Positions 15,869 to 25,447 of a DNA stretch of 40,485 bases are shown here, one piece after another. Source of the stretch: Streptomyces sp. SID14478 (GTDB lineage: Bacteria; Actinomycetota; Actinomycetes; Streptomycetales; Streptomycetaceae); contig NZ_JAAGMG010000299.1 in NCBI RefSeq assembly GCF_010548525.1, positions 1 through 40,485 of the forward strand, in the 5' to 3' direction. A program made the position numbers and the translations under genes. How positions within the stretch are numbered: the stretch's first letter is position 1; every line of letters starts with the position of its first letter. The notes below the pieces were generated by a model. It ran no database searches. It had not been told where the DNA came from and worked only from the letters and a program-made list of their open reading frames with translations.

Positions 15869-17188
15869 ATGTCCCAGAGCGGCGAGCTCCTCAGCCGGCG
15901 CTCCTTCGGCAGGCTGGCGGCAGGACTGGCGGGAGCCGCCGGAACCGGAGCGCTCAGCGCGTGCACGAGCGGGCGCGGGCGGCCTTCGGCCGACACCCCC
16001 CTGCGGATCATGGCGATCAACCACGTGTGGTCCCAGGCGGTCCGGCGCCGCACGAAGGAGTTCGAGGAACGCATCGGACGCCGGGTCTCGATGACCCTGC
16101 TCACCGCCGACCAGTTGACCAGCAGCTACAACGTGAAGCTCAACGCCTCCGGCACCGATGTCGACGTCATGATGGTCCGCGCGCTGCAGGACCAGTTGCT
16201 CTTCGCCCACAACGGCTGGCTCGCCGATCTCAGCGACCGCGTCGCGGACGACGCCCGGTTCGCCTGGCGCGACTTCCAACCGGCGCCGCGCGCCGCCTCC
16301 GTGACGCAGGGCAAGATCCTGAGCGTCCCCGTCGTCACCGAGCGCCCCACGCTCTACTACCGCAAGGACCTCGTCGAGGACCTCGGCGGGCCGCCGCGCA
16401 CCCTCGAAGCACTGATGTCCGCGTCCGAGGAACTCGCCGCGCACAAGAAGGGGTTGTACGGGTTCGTGGGCCGCGGCCAGCGCAACGGCGCGGTCTCCCA
16501 GTGGTCGAGCTTCCTGTACTCGCACGGCGGCGACTTCGTCGTGGACGGCAGGTCCGCCATCGGCACGCCCGAGGCGCTCGCCGCGTACGAGTACTACGGG
16601 AAGCTGCTCGCACGGACCGGCCCGCCCGGCGCCACCAACATGAGCCTCGAACAGGCCATGCCGATCTTCGCGCAGGGCAAGGCCGCCTTCTACGTCGACG
16701 CGGACGCCATCTACAGCAGCTTCCTCGACCCGAAGGTGTCGACGGTGCAGGACACCGTCGGCTTCGCCCCCTTCCCCGCCGGTCCGGCCGGCGCGAAGCC
16801 GCACAACATCCCGTCCTGGAGCCTGGGCATCAACGCGTTCTCCCTGCTGCGCGACGACGCCTGGCAGTTCATCAAGTGGGCCGCAGGACCCGAGATGTCC
16901 AAGGTCCTGCAGACGGAGGGCATACCGGGCGCCCGCGCCTCGGTGTGGTCGGACGCGAAGACGCTCGCCTCCTTCCCGCCGGACCTCGCCGAGGCGATGC
17001 GGCTCAACGCCGAGCGGGGCCGGGGCTACGACCGGCCCCGGGTGCTCCAGGTGGGCCGGGCCCGCGACATCGTCGGCCGGCCGCTGGTCGCGGGCATCCT
17101 CGGCCAGTCCGTGGCGCCCGTCGCCCGTGACGCCGACGCCGAGTTCGCCGACTTCCTCGTCCGCGACAACCGCCACAAGGAGTCCTGA
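15869..17188 (+). CDS. Sugar ABC transporter substrate-binding lipoprotein (Tat-type signal)
   Basis: 439 residues. The ATG at 15869 follows GAGGACGACG. The N-terminus combines a twin-arginine motif (S9-R-R-S-F-G-R-L) with a lipobox L-S-A-C, lipidated at Cys32. The mature part is a family 1-type periplasmic binding fold: DVDVMMVRALQDQLLFAHNGWLADLSD, VPVVTERPTLYYRKDLVEDLGG, AQGKAAFYVDADAIY, GINAFSLLRDDAWQFIKWAAGPEMS. It captures an oligo- or monosaccharide for the two permeases encoded immediately downstream (four-base-level overlaps). The linked D-mannonate dehydratase suggests a uronic-acid-containing ligand. No ATPase gene is present; in Streptomyces a shared ATPase such as MsiK serves many such importers. 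Confidence 0.9.
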   Translation: MSQSGELLSRRSFGRLAAGLAGAAGTGALSACTSGRGRPSADTPLRIMAINHVWSQAVRRRTKEFEERIGRRVSMTLLTADQLTSSYNVKLNASGTDVDVMMVRALQDQLLFAHNGWLADLSDRVADDARFAWRDFQPAPRAASVTQGKILSVPVVTERPTLYYRKDLVEDLGGPPRTLEALMSASEELAAHKKGLYGFVGRGQRNGAVSQWSSFLYSHGGDFVVDGRSAIGTPEALAAYEYYGKLLARTGPPGATNMSLEQAMPIFAQGKAAFYVDADAIYSSFLDPKVSTVQDTVGFAPFPAGPAGAKPHNIPSWSLGINAFSLLRDDAWQFIKWAAGPEMSKVLQTEGIPGARASVWSDAKTLASFPPDLAEAMRLNAERGRGYDRPRVLQVGRARDIVGRPLVAGILGQSVAPVARDADAEFADFLVRDNRHKES

Positions 17189-18150
17189 TGGCCACCGTGC
17201 AGACGTCCGGGGCCCGCCCTGCCACCCGGCCGCGCGGCCTCTCCCCGCGCCGGGACCGCCGCCCGCGCACCTTCGAACAGGCCAACCGGCGGCTGAAGTG
17301 GACGATGCTCGCCCCCGCCCTGCTCTTCGTGGGCCTGATGATCGTCTTCCCGCTGGCCTACACCGTCGGCCTCAGCCTGAGCGACGCCTTCGGCGCGGTG
17401 AACGCGAGGACCGGGTTCGCCGGGCTGCGCAACTTCGCCGACGCCCTCGGTGACACCCGCCGGTTCTGGCCCGCCGCCCAGCGCACGCTGGTCTTCACGG
17501 TGGGCGCGGTGTTCCTGGAGACGGTCCTCGGCCTCGCCCTGGCCATGCTGATGCGCAAGCCGTTCCGCGGCATGCGCTGGGTGCGCACCGTCCTGGTCAT
17601 CCCGCTGCTCACGACGCCGGTCGCGATCGGCATCCTGTGGCTGCTGATCCTGGACCCCACCAACGGCATCGCCAACCACCTGCTCACCCAAGTCGGCCTG
17701 CCCCCGCAGGAGTTCCTCGGCTCGGTGAGCCAGTCGCTGCCCACCCTGATGCTGATCGACGTCTGGCAGTGGACCCCGATGATGACGCTCCTGCTGCTCG
17801 CCGGCCTCACCACGCTCCCCGAGGAACCGGAAGAGGCCGCACTCGTCGACGGTGCGGGCCCCTGGCAGCGCTTCCGGTACGTCGTCCTGCCCATGCTCGG
17901 CCCGACACTGGCCACCGCCCTGGTGCTGCGCGCCGTCGACGCACTCAAGACCTTCGACATCCTCTACGCCACGAAGGGCCCCGGCGGCGGCTCCGACTTC
18001 GAGGTGGAGACCCTCAACGTGTACGCGTACGGGCTGACCTTCGACTACCAGGAGTACGGCCTGGCCGCCGCCGTCCTCGTCCTGTTCACGCTCTTCATCG
18101 TCGGCGTCGTGGTGCTGCTGCGCCGCCGGGGCGGAAGGAAGACCGCATGA
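17188..18150 (+). CDS. Sugar ABC transporter permease (MalF/UgpA type)
   Basis: 320 residues. Its ATG shares the last base of the upstream stop (TGATG), so translation is coupled. Six TM helices: the first from MLAPALLFVGLMIVFPLAYTV, the last at AAAVLVLFTLFIVGVVVLL. The EAA loop that docks on the ATPase reads EEPEEAALVDGAGPWQRFRYVVLPML at ~212-237. The long first periplasmic loop (LSLSDAFGAVNARTGFAGLRNF) is normal for this subunit. It pairs with the next gene to form the channel. Confidence 0.92.
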   Translation: MATVQTSGARPATRPRGLSPRRDRRPRTFEQANRRLKWTMLAPALLFVGLMIVFPLAYTVGLSLSDAFGAVNARTGFAGLRNFADALGDTRRFWPAAQRTLVFTVGAVFLETVLGLALAMLMRKPFRGMRWVRTVLVIPLLTTPVAIGILWLLILDPTNGIANHLLTQVGLPPQEFLGSVSQSLPTLMLIDVWQWTPMMTLLLLAGLTTLPEEPEEAALVDGAGPWQRFRYVVLPMLGPTLATALVLRAVDALKTFDILYATKGPGGGSDFEVETLNVYAYGLTFDYQEYGLAAAVLVLFTLFIVGVVVLLRRRGGRKTA

Positions 18151-19001
18151 GTGCCACCGCCACCCCCGCCCCCGCGACGACGGCGAGGCGACGGCGCCGC
18201 ACCCTGTCCTGGCTGCGGGGCGTCACCATCGCGCTCGTGTCGCTCGTCTTCGTGCTGCCCGTGGTGTGGATGTTCGCCGCCGCGTTCAAGACCAACGTCC
18301 AGGTCACCGACCCCACCGTGGGCCTGTGGTTCTCCCCCACCCTCGACAACTTCCGCGGCATCGTCGAGGACGGGCAGATCCTGCGGTCGATGGGCAACTC
18401 CCTGCTGGTCGGAACGGTGTCCACGGTGCTCTCCGCGGTCCTCGCGGTGCCGGCGGCCTGGGCGGTGGGGCGGTTCGCGATGCACCGCACGGGGTCGGTG
18501 ATCCTCGTCGCACGCATCGTCCCGGCGATCTCCCTGCTCGTGCCCTGGTACTACCTGTTCGCCAAGATGGGCCTCGTCGGCTCCTACACCGTGCTGATCC
18601 TCAGCCAGATGTTCGTCTCCGTCCCGCTCATCATGTGGATCATGATCAGCTTCTTCGCGGGGCTGCCGGTCGAGCTCGAAGAAGCCGCCCGCACCGACGG
18701 GCTGAGCGCCTTCGGCGCCTTCTGGCGCATCTCGCTCCCGCTCGCCGCGCCGGGCACCGCGACCGCCTCCCTGCTCGCGTTCGTCTTCAGCTGGAACAAC
18801 TTCATGTTCGCGCTGGTCTTCGCCGACGACCGTACGCAGACCGTCCCGGTGACCCTGTTCCACTTCATCTCCTACGCGAGCACCGACTGGGGCGGCCTGA
18901 TGGCCGCCGCCACGCTCATCACCGTCCCCGTCGTCCTCGCCGCCGTCCTCGGACAGAAGTACCTGGTGGCCGGGTTGACCTCGGGTGCCACCAAGGGCTG
19001 A
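18147..19001 (+). CDS. Sugar ABC transporter permease (MalG/UgpE type)
   Basis: 284 residues, starting at the ATGA overlap with the previous stop. A basic N-terminus (TARRRRRTLSWLRG) precedes six TM helices, with the usual MalG-type opening FVLPVVWMFAAAFKTN. The EAA loop ELEEAARTDGLSAFGAFWRISLPLAAPG is at ~179-206, and the family tail VLGQKYLVAGLTSGATKG includes the conserved QKYLVAGLT-GA-KG. Third gene of the importer operon; 48 bases before the dehydratase gene. Confidence 0.92.
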   Translation: MSATATPAPATTARRRRRTLSWLRGVTIALVSLVFVLPVVWMFAAAFKTNVQVTDPTVGLWFSPTLDNFRGIVEDGQILRSMGNSLLVGTVSTVLSAVLAVPAAWAVGRFAMHRTGSVILVARIVPAISLLVPWYYLFAKMGLVGSYTVLILSQMFVSVPLIMWIMISFFAGLPVELEEAARTDGLSAFGAFWRISLPLAAPGTATASLLAFVFSWNNFMFALVFADDRTQTVPVTLFHFISYASTDWGGLMAAATLITVPVVLAAVLGQKYLVAGLTSGATKG

Positions 19002-19049
19002 CCGACCCTCAGTCCCGCATTTCGCCACCGTCGGCAAGAAAGAGCCACC

Positions 19050-20264
19050 ATGAAGATCGTCGACGCGAAGGTCGTCGTCACCAGCCCCGGCCGCAACTTC
19101 GTCACCCTCAAGCTGACCACCGACGAAGGCCTGACGGGCCTCGGCGACGCCACGCTCAACGGCCGCGAACTCTCCGTCGTCAGCTACCTCCAGGACCATG
19201 TGGCGCCGCTCCTCATCGGCCTCGACCCGCACCGCGTCGAGGACACCTGGCAGTCCCTGTACCGCGGCGCCTACTGGCGCCGCGGCCCGGTGACGATGGC
19301 CGCGATCGCCGCCGTCGACACCGCCCTGTGGGACATCAAGGCGAAGGCGGCCGGGCTCCCGCTCTACCAGCTGCTCGGCGGCGCGAGCCGCGACCGCGTC
19401 GCCACCTACGGCCACGCCAGCGGCCGCGACATCCCCGAACTCCTGGACTCCGTACGGGCCCGCCTCGCCGCCGGTTACCCAGCGATCCGCATCCAGTCCG
19501 GAATCCCCGGCCTCAAGGCGGTGTACGGCGTCACCAGCACCCGCGACGACGGCTCTTCCGTCCTGCACCAGCAGGCCCGCCCCCTGGTGGAGGACTGGGA
19601 CACCGACGCCTACCTGCGGCACACCCCCACCGTCTTCGAGGCCGTACGCGCGGAGTTCGGCCCCGAACTCCCCCTCCTGCACGACGCCCACCACCGCCTC
19701 ACCCCCATCCAGGCCGCCCGCCTCGGCAAGGACCTGGAGCCCTACCGCCCCTTCTGGCTCGAGGACTGCACGCCCGCCGAGAACCAGGAGGCGCTGCGCC
19801 TGGTGCGGCAGGGCACCTCCGTGCCGCTGGCGATCGGCGAGGTCTTCAACACGGTGTACGACTACCAGACGCTGATCAGCGAGCAGTTGATCGACTACGT
19901 CCGCTCCGCGGTCACCCACTTCGGCGGTGTCACGCCGCTGCGCAAGCTCTTCGACTTCGCCGCGCAGTACCAGATCAAGAGCGCCATCCACGGCCCCGAG
20001 GACATCTCCCCGGTCGGCATGGCCGCCGCCGTCCACCTGGACCTCGCCGTGCACAACTTCGGCATCCAGGAGTACTCCGGCCACACCCCGCTCACCGAGC
20101 AGGTCTTCCGCCACGCCTACACCTTCACCGACGGCCACCTGCACCCCGGCGAGGCCCCCGGCATCGGCGTCGACCTCGACGAGGACCTCGCCGCCGCCCA
20201 CCCGTACAAGGCCGCCTACCTTCCCGTGAACCGGCTGCAGGACGGAACGGTGCACGACTGGTGA
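19050..20264 (+). CDS. manD: D-mannonate dehydratase (ManD/RspA, enolase superfamily)
   Basis: 404 residues. Removes water from D-mannonate to give 2-keto-3-deoxy-D-gluconate, the central step of glucuronate breakdown. By alignment with ManD enzymes from memory, all expected residues are present: Arg147 and Tyr159 (base side), metal ligands Asp212, Glu238 and Glu264, catalytic His214, His314, and the C-terminal Trp404 that closes the active site. The segment [16 protein letters not shown] is ManD-specific in style and separates it from other mandelate-racemase-group enzymes. Some ManD-like proteins have weak activity or act on D-gluconate, so the substrate should not be taken as certain. Placed after the ABC importer genes and the GntR gene, it makes this a hexuronate utilisation operon. 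Confidence 0.87.
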   Translation: MKIVDAKVVVTSPGRNFVTLKLTTDEGLTGLGDATLNGRELSVVSYLQDHVAPLLIGLDPHRVEDTWQSLYRGAYWRRGPVTMAAIAAVDTALWDIKAKAAGLPLYQLLGGASRDRVATYGHASGRDIPELLDSVRARLAAGYPAIRIQSGIPGLKAVYGVTSTRDDGSSVLHQQARPLVEDWDTDAYLRHTPTVFEAVRAEFGPELPLLHDAHHRLTPIQAARLGKDLEPYRPFWLEDCTPAENQEALRLVRQGTSVPLAIGEVFNTVYDYQTLISEQLIDYVRSAVTHFGGVTPLRKLFDFAAQYQIKSAIHGPEDISPVGMAAAVHLDLAVHNFGIQEYSGHTPLTEQVFRHAYTFTDGHLHPGEAPGIGVDLDEDLAAAHPYKAAYLPVNRLQDGTVHDW

Positions 20265-20271
20265 GCAGCGG

Positions 20272-20299
20272 CTCCTTCCCGGCCCCGGCCGGGAAGGAG
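20272..20299. terminator. Bidirectional terminator between manD and the oxidase gene
   Basis: CTCCTTCCCGGCC, a two-base loop CC, then GGCCGGGAAGGAG: a perfect 13-base stem starting seven bases after the manD stop and ending directly at the stop codon of the convergent oxidase gene. There is no U tract, as is usual in Streptomyces. Confidence 0.85.
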
Positions 20300-21598
20300 T
20301 CACCCCATCACCGTGCCGGAGCTCGCGGCGTTCACGGAGCGACGGCGTGAGAACGCGCCGAGGTCGATCGTGGTCCCGGTGCGCCCGGCCGCGTAACGGA
20401 CAGGAACGAGGTCGTGGTCGGCGCCGCCCTCGACCTCCTCGATGAGCGTCCGCATGAGCAGGCCGACGAGCGGCGCGTTCTTGAACTGGTTGCCGCTCGT
20501 GCCCATCGCGACGTAGAAGCCGTCCAGGTCGGTGCGGTCGTAGATCGGCGTCCAGTCGTCGGCGACGTCGTACACCCCTGCCACGCCCTTGGCGCGGTGC
20601 GGCACCGTCAGATCCGTCAGACGCCGGGCGGCACGGGTGACGTGGGCCTCGAAGACGGCCGCCGTGGGAGCGGGGCTCGCCGCGTCGGGGTCGTCGATCC
20701 ACTCCACGGGATCGCACTCCGGCTCCGTACCCCCGACCAACAGGCCGCCACCGCTCGCGCCGCGCATGTACGTGCCCAGGTCCATGTCCGCGATGCTGAT
20801 GCCCACCCCGCCGGGCCCGGCGAAGCCCTCGGGGGCGCTGACGTAGGCCACCTCCTGCCGCATCGGCCGGGTCCCGATGGTGAAGTCGCCGCCGACTCCG
20901 GCGAGTTCGTTGACCTTGCCGGACCAGGGCCCGGCGGCGTTGACCACCGTGGAGCAGGCGATGCGGGTCCCGTCGTCCATCATCACCGCGGCAACCCGTC
21001 CGTGACGGACGTCGACGCCCGTGACAGCGCGCCTGAGCGAGAATTGCGCCCCGTGGAGCCGTGCGGCATCGGCCAGGTTCTGCGCGGCGAGCTGCGGGTC
21101 CGTGACGTACCCCGCGTCGGGTGTCCAGACCCCGCCGAGGGTGCCGACGGCGTCCTTCCAGAACGCCTCGTCGTCCAGTCGTCTGGGCGGCCAGTACCGC
21201 CCGGCGTCGATGCCCGCGACGTGCGCGCGCAGGTCGGCGCTGTCCCACTCGTCGTACTGGATCCCGATCTCGTCGAACAGCGGGAGGTACAGCGAGCGGG
21301 GTGCCACGTCGGCGTCGAGCATCACGAGGCCACTGCGCTCGAAGCGGGCCAACTCCCCCACGTCGTGGCCGAGGTGCTCCGGCCAGTGCGTCCACAGCGC
21401 GGCCGCCTCCCAGGACGCCGCGACCCCCGCGTACGTGGAGAAGTTGAAGCGGATCACCGCGCTGGACGCGCTGGTGGAGCCGAGTCCCACTCCACCGGCC
21501 TTGTCGACGACGGTCACGTCCCGTCCGGCTCGCGAGAGTTCGAGAGCGATGGCGCTCCCGATCACGCCGGCGCCCACGACGACGACATCCGTTCCCAT
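20300..21598 (-). CDS. FAD-dependent oxidoreductase of the D-amino-acid/sarcosine oxidase (DAO) family
   Basis: 432 residues. The ATG at 21598 has AGGAGG at good spacing. The N-terminus [29 protein letters not shown] is the GxGxxG FAD-binding fold with its acidic end residue. [18 protein letters not shown] is the second flavin contact typical of sarcosine/dimethylglycine oxidases. The C-terminal [31 protein letters not shown] closes the flavin site. It should oxidise a secondary amine or D-amino-acid-like compound in the cytoplasm. The downstream side is closed by a terminator shared with manD; upstream it is 45 bases from an MmyB-like regulator gene on the same strand, so the two may be co-transcribed. 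Natural substrate unknown. Confidence 0.82.
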   Translation of the reverse strand: MGTDVVVVGAGVIGSAIALELSRAGRDVTVVDKAGGVGLGSTSASSAVIRFNFSTYAGVAASWEAAALWTHWPEHLGHDVGELARFERSGLVMLDADVAPRSLYLPLFDEIGIQYDEWDSADLRAHVAGIDAGRYWPPRRLDDEAFWKDAVGTLGGVWTPDAGYVTDPQLAAQNLADAARLHGAQFSLRRAVTGVDVRHGRVAAVMMDDGTRIACSTVVNAAGPWSGKVNELAGVGGDFTIGTRPMRQEVAYVSAPEGFAGPGGVGISIADMDLGTYMRGASGGGLLVGGTEPECDPVEWIDDPDAASPAPTAAVFEAHVTRAARRLTDLTVPHRAKGVAGVYDVADDWTPIYDRTDLDGFYVAMGTSGNQFKNAPLVGLLMRTLIEEVEGGADHDLVPVRYAAGRTGTTIDLGAFSRRRSVNAASSGTVMG

Positions 21599-21643
21599 AC
21601 CGCTGCCTCCTGGCTCGCCCGGGGCCGCTCCCCCGCGCGGTCG

Positions 21644-22504
21644 CTATGCGTAGGGGGCCCGCCGGGCGAGCTCCTGCGTTCCTATGACCGACAGCAGCTG
21701 CAGCTTCTCGTGGCTTTCGCTGCCGGGAGTGGCGGTGTAGACGATCAGCAGGTGCGACTGGTTCGGGTCGACGAGGGTCTGGCAGTTCAGCTCCATCGCG
21801 CCGACCTCGGGATGGACGAAGTGCTTCACGTCGCTCGGCCGGATCCCGATCTCGTGCGCGCGCCACACCTGCTGGAACTCCTCGCTCCGGTCGAGCAGCA
21901 GGTCGACGAGGTGGGCCGCGCGCGAGCCGGGTCCGCGCAGCGTGGCCACCCCGCGCAGTCCCGAGACGAACATGCGGGTGAGGAAGGCATGCTCCTCGGG
22001 AGCGTAGAGACGACGCGTGGCGGGGTCGGTGAACCACCGGTAGCCGATGCTGCGGGCCGGACCGCTGTAGCCGGTCAGGTCACCGGTGAGTGCCACGGCC
22101 GGCGGCGTCTGCCGCAGTGTTTCGCCGAGCTCGGTGACGATCTCCGCGGGTGTGTCCTGGAGGCGGTCGAGGATGCGTACCAGGCCGGGGCCGATGTGCT
22201 CACTGTCCGCGCCGCGCGCGGGCGGGGGGTGACCGGCGAGCCGGAACAAGTGGTCGCGCTCGTCGAGGGAGAGGTGCAGCCCCTGTGCGAGGGACGAGAG
22301 CATCTGCCCGGACGGCTGAGGTCCGCGCTCGCGTTCGAGCCGCGCGTAGTAGTCGGTCGACATGTGGCTCAGGGCGGCCACTTCCTCCCGCCGCAGCCCG
22401 CTCGTCCTGCGGTGCCGCCCCCGTGGCAGACCGACGTCCTCCGGCTGCAGCGCCGCCCGCCGACTCCGGAGGAACTCCGCCAGTCCGGTCCGGTCGATCA
22501 CCAT
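21644..22504 (-). CDS. XRE-family regulator with MmyB-like ligand domain
   Basis: 286 residues. The ATG at 22504 has GGGAGG five bases upstream. Residues ~8-80 are the HTH ([20 protein letters not shown]...[34 protein letters not shown]), the standard opening of this actinobacterial group. Residues ~105-275 fit the PAS-like MmyB domain ([16 protein letters not shown] near the middle, [14 protein letters not shown]...[24 protein letters not shown] at the end), which may bind fatty-acid-like ligands. Such genes very often face an SDR gene, as here. Two 34-base direct repeats in the intergenic region are candidate binding sites. Confidence 0.88.
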   Translation of the reverse strand: MVIDRTGLAEFLRSRRAALQPEDVGLPRGRHRRTSGLRREEVAALSHMSTDYYARLERERGPQPSGQMLSSLAQGLHLSLDERDHLFRLAGHPPPARGADSEHIGPGLVRILDRLQDTPAEIVTELGETLRQTPPAVALTGDLTGYSGPARSIGYRWFTDPATRRLYAPEEHAFLTRMFVSGLRGVATLRGPGSRAAHLVDLLLDRSEEFQQVWRAHEIGIRPSDVKHFVHPEVGAMELNCQTLVDPNQSHLLIVYTATPGSESHEKLQLLSVIGTQELARRAPYA

Positions 22505-22586
22505 GCGTGCCTCCCTCGATGCTCCTTTCTACCGTCCTCGCCACTCGTGGGCCACGGACTGTCGATCCCCCCTTCAGCCGTTGCCG

Positions 22587-22654
22587 CCGCCGGGACGGTG
22601 GCCGAGGCTTGGTGGGGAACCCGCCGGGACGGTGGCCGAGGCTCGGTGGGGAAC
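22587..22654. repeat. Two tandem 34-base direct repeats upstream of the SDR gene
   Basis: Unit 22587-22620 (begins CCGCCGGGACGGTGGCCGAG, ends GGTGGGGAAC) is repeated at 22621-22654 with a single T-to-C change, and a partial third copy (CCGCCGG) follows. They lie between the divergent MmyB-like regulator and SDR genes. Spacing is about 3.2 helical turns. Possible regulator binding sites or a recent slippage duplication of one. Confidence 0.8.
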
Positions 22655-22744
22655 CCGCCGGTCCCGTCCGCGGACCGAGCGGCCTCGACGCCGAGGGCAC
22701 CGGTCACGGCGGTGGAGGCACCGACACGACCCTGGAGTGGGCAC

Positions 22745-23689
22745 ATGCCACGCGAACCCCTGGACCTCACCGTCCCCGATCTGTCCGGCAAACGGGCGGT
22801 GATCACCGGAGCCAGCGACGGCATCGGGCTCGGCATCGCCACGAGGATCGCCGCGGCCGGGGCCGAACTGCTGCTGCCCGTACGCAACCCGCGCAAGGGC
22901 GAGGCGGCGCTCGCCACGATCCGCCGGGCCGTGCCCGAGGCGGACGTGTCGCTCCGGGAACTCGACCTGTCCTCGCTCGCTTCCGTCGAGGCCCTGGGCA
23001 AGACCCTGCGGGAGGAGGGGCAGCCGATCCACCTCCTCATCAACAACGCCGGCGTCATGACCCCGCCCGAGCGGCAGACGACCGCCGACGGGTTCGAGCT
23101 TCAGTTCGGCACCAACCACCTCGGCCATGTCGCCCTGGCGGCACATCTGCTGCCGCTGCTGCGCTCCGGCCGAGCGCGGGTGACGTCCCAGGTCAGCATC
23201 GCGGCGGACCAGGGTGCCATCAACTGGGACGACCTGAACTGGGAGCGCTCCTACGACGGGAGGAAGGCGTACAGCCAGTCGAAGATCGCGCTCGGGCTCT
23301 TCGGCCTCGAACTCGACCGGCGCAGCCGGGCCCACGGCTGGGGCATCACGAGCAACCTCTCCCATCCCGGTGTCGCTCCGACGAACCTGCTCGCCGCCCG
23401 CCCGGAGGTCGGCCGCGCCAAGGACACCATGGGGGTGCGCGTCATCCGGGCGCTGTCGGCGCGCGGCGTGCTCGTCGGGACGGTCCGCAGCGCGCAGCTT
23501 CCTGCCCTGTATGCCGCCACGTCCCCCGAGGCGCAGCCAGGCGCCTTCTACGGACCCCGGGGGTTCAGGAATCTGGGTGGCCCTCCCGGGGCGCAGAAGC
23601 TCTACTCACGGCTTCGCGGCACGGAGGAGGCCGGGCGCGTGTGGCGGGTCTCCGAAGAACTCACCGGCGTTTCCTTCCCCGGCAGTTGA
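22745..23689 (+). CDS. Short-chain dehydrogenase/reductase
   Basis: 314 residues. The ATG at 22745 follows GGAG with seven-base spacing. Rossmann motif [13 protein letters not shown] (T-G-x3-G-x-G) near residue 20, LLINNAGVM near 100 (NNAG), TSQVS with the catalytic Ser near 146, and the Y-S-Q-S-K active site near 176. It resembles retinol-dehydrogenase/WWOX-like SDRs annotated as NAD(P)-dependent oxidoreductases next to MmyB regulators in many actinobacteria. Asp-Leu-Ser-Ser at the end of beta3 and the Arg (VRNPRK) after beta2 favour NADP. Its last 88 bases overlap the convergent symporter gene. Substrate unknown. Confidence 0.88.
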   Translation: MPREPLDLTVPDLSGKRAVITGASDGIGLGIATRIAAAGAELLLPVRNPRKGEAALATIRRAVPEADVSLRELDLSSLASVEALGKTLREEGQPIHLLINNAGVMTPPERQTTADGFELQFGTNHLGHVALAAHLLPLLRSGRARVTSQVSIAADQGAINWDDLNWERSYDGRKAYSQSKIALGLFGLELDRRSRAHGWGITSNLSHPGVAPTNLLAARPEVGRAKDTMGVRVIRALSARGVLVGTVRSAQLPALYAATSPEAQPGAFYGPRGFRNLGGPPGAQKLYSRLRGTEEAGRVWRVSEELTGVSFPGS

Positions 23690-25251
23690 GACGTGCGGCG
23701 CTTCACGGGCGGGCGCGCCGTCGCACGGTGCGTACGCCCGATGAGGCCGAGCAGGAACCCGACGGGGATGGTGATCAGTCCCGGCGTCTGGAGCGGGAAC
23801 CAGTGGACGTCGTGGTCGGGGAAGACCGCGATGGGCGTACCGGTGGCGGCCGGGGATCCGGCCAGCAGCACCACGATGAGCGGCAGGGTTCCGTAGACGG
23901 TCCAGCGCACGCCTCGCGCCGAGTACCCCGGCAGGAAGAGCGCGTACAGCAGGACCGGGGCGAGTACCGAGGCGCCGACGGCGAACGACAACGAGATCAA
24001 GGTCAGTCTTCCGCGGTCCGCGAGGACGGCCGCCAGTACGACGGCGGCGGCTCCCACCAGCACGATGCCGACCCGCGCCCGCCTGATCTCCCCGGCCGGC
24101 GTCCAGGTCGCGGCGCGGTGCGCGGATGCCTTGCGGAAGTCGCGGGCGATGCTGGAGGCGGCCGCCAGCGTGATGCCTGCCACGGCCGCGAGGGTGGTCA
24201 CGAAGACGGCGCACGCGACGATCGCGAACAGCACGCTGTGCCGGGCGCCCCCGGTCACCGGATCGAGCGCGCCAGTCACCATGAGCAGGGCGGTCGCTCC
24301 CCCGGGGTCCGCGGCCCGCACGGCGTCCCGGCCGACGAGGGCGCAGGCCCCCAGCCCGGCCACCACCACCCCGGAGCACACCACGGCGACGGGGCCCACG
24401 GCCCAGCCGACGGCACGCCGTGCGGTCCGCGCGTCCCTGAGCGGGTGCAGCCGCATGGTCAGGTGCGGCAGACAGGCAGCGCCGATGAGGAGGGTGCTCT
24501 GGAAGCTGATCAGGTCGAGGCGGCCGGCCAGGGAGTGGCCGAAGTGGAGGCCGGGTCGGGCGTAGTCGGCGCCGGCTCCTGAGCCGTGCCGGGCGGCGTC
24601 GAACAGCGCCGGCGGGGACCAGCCGTACCGGGACAGGACGATCCCGGCCAGCGTCACCAGGACGCTGAGGGCCACACCGACCTTGAGGATCTGTACGTAG
24701 CCGACGCCGCGCATGCCACCGACCGCGGCATAGCCGATCATCAGGGCGCCGCCGGCCGCCGTGCAGCCGGTGAGCGCGCCGCCGGGGAGGCCGAACATGG
24801 CGGCCATGATGCGACCGGCCGTGGTGAGCTGCACCAGGAGCAGCGGGGTGAGGACCACGAGGCTCGCGACGCCCAGCGCCTTGCGTACGGACGGGTCGCC
24901 GAGCCGGTCGGTGAGGAAGTCCCCCAGGGTGAACACGCCGCTGCGGCGCAGCTGGGGGCCCAGGATCCGCATGACCAGGTAGAGCGAGAGGACGGTGGCG
25001 CCGGCGAAGAGGATGCCGTCCGTGCCGTCGAGGGCGACCGCTCCCGTGGTGCTGAGCAGGGTGGCCGCGGAGAGGTAGTCGCCGGCGATGGCGAGCCCTC
25101 CGCCGACCGGACCGAAGGCCGCGCTGCCGCCCGCGTAGAAGTGCTCGGGGTCGTCCAGGTCGGCCGCCGCGAGTCCGCACAGCAGCAGGGACACGGCGAC
25201 GAAGCCGAGGAAGACGACGAGGGCGAGGGACTGCCCGTCGCCGCCGGTCAC
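23602..25251 (-). CDS. Sodium:solute symporter (SSS family, ActP/acetate-like)
   Basis: 549 residues from the GTG at 25251; no strong ribosome binding site is seen, so the start is less certain. About 13 TM helices. Family features: [42 protein letters not shown] (TM1 region with the sodium/substrate residues), GDFLTDRLG, and [19 protein letters not shown], the SSS signature region. It most resembles the cation/acetate symporters. The usual DUF485 partner gene is absent from the flanks. The C-terminal tail (~40 residues, basic, Ser/Arg-rich) is antisense to the SDR 3' end and may be a read-through extension. Likely imports a small carboxylate. Confidence 0.82.
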   Translation of the reverse strand: MTGGDGQSLALVVFLGFVAVSLLLCGLAAADLDDPEHFYAGGSAAFGPVGGGLAIAGDYLSAATLLSTTGAVALDGTDGILFAGATVLSLYLVMRILGPQLRRSGVFTLGDFLTDRLGDPSVRKALGVASLVVLTPLLLVQLTTAGRIMAAMFGLPGGALTGCTAAGGALMIGYAAVGGMRGVGYVQILKVGVALSVLVTLAGIVLSRYGWSPPALFDAARHGSGAGADYARPGLHFGHSLAGRLDLISFQSTLLIGAACLPHLTMRLHPLRDARTARRAVGWAVGPVAVVCSGVVVAGLGACALVGRDAVRAADPGGATALLMVTGALDPVTGGARHSVLFAIVACAVFVTTLAAVAGITLAAASSIARDFRKASAHRAATWTPAGEIRRARVGIVLVGAAAVVLAAVLADRGRLTLISLSFAVGASVLAPVLLYALFLPGYSARGVRWTVYGTLPLIVVLLAGSPAATGTPIAVFPDHDVHWFPLQTPGLITIPVGFLLGLIGRTHRATARPPVKRRTSQLPGKETPVSSSETRHTRPASSVPRSRE

Positions 25252-25447
25252 GGCCGGTGCTTTCGCGCGGCCGGTCCGCAGCGGTGCGTCAGGGCGTCGG
25301 CTGCCGGGGTCGAGCGGGATCCAGGGGACATGCCGGGCATGGCATCAGCGGCCCGGGGGTGCGTACAGGGGCGAGGGCGTTCCGGCGGCGCGCGCACAGC
25401 AGGTCCGGCGCCGTGCTGTGCGCGGGCACAAGCGGTGCGGTGGCGGC

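Noticed and set aside
18045..22037. A 1330-residue minus-strand frame across the permease, manD and oxidase genes
   Set aside because: It runs antisense to three well-supported genes and, further right, out of frame through the oxidase gene. Its sequence is compositionally biased and matches no family.
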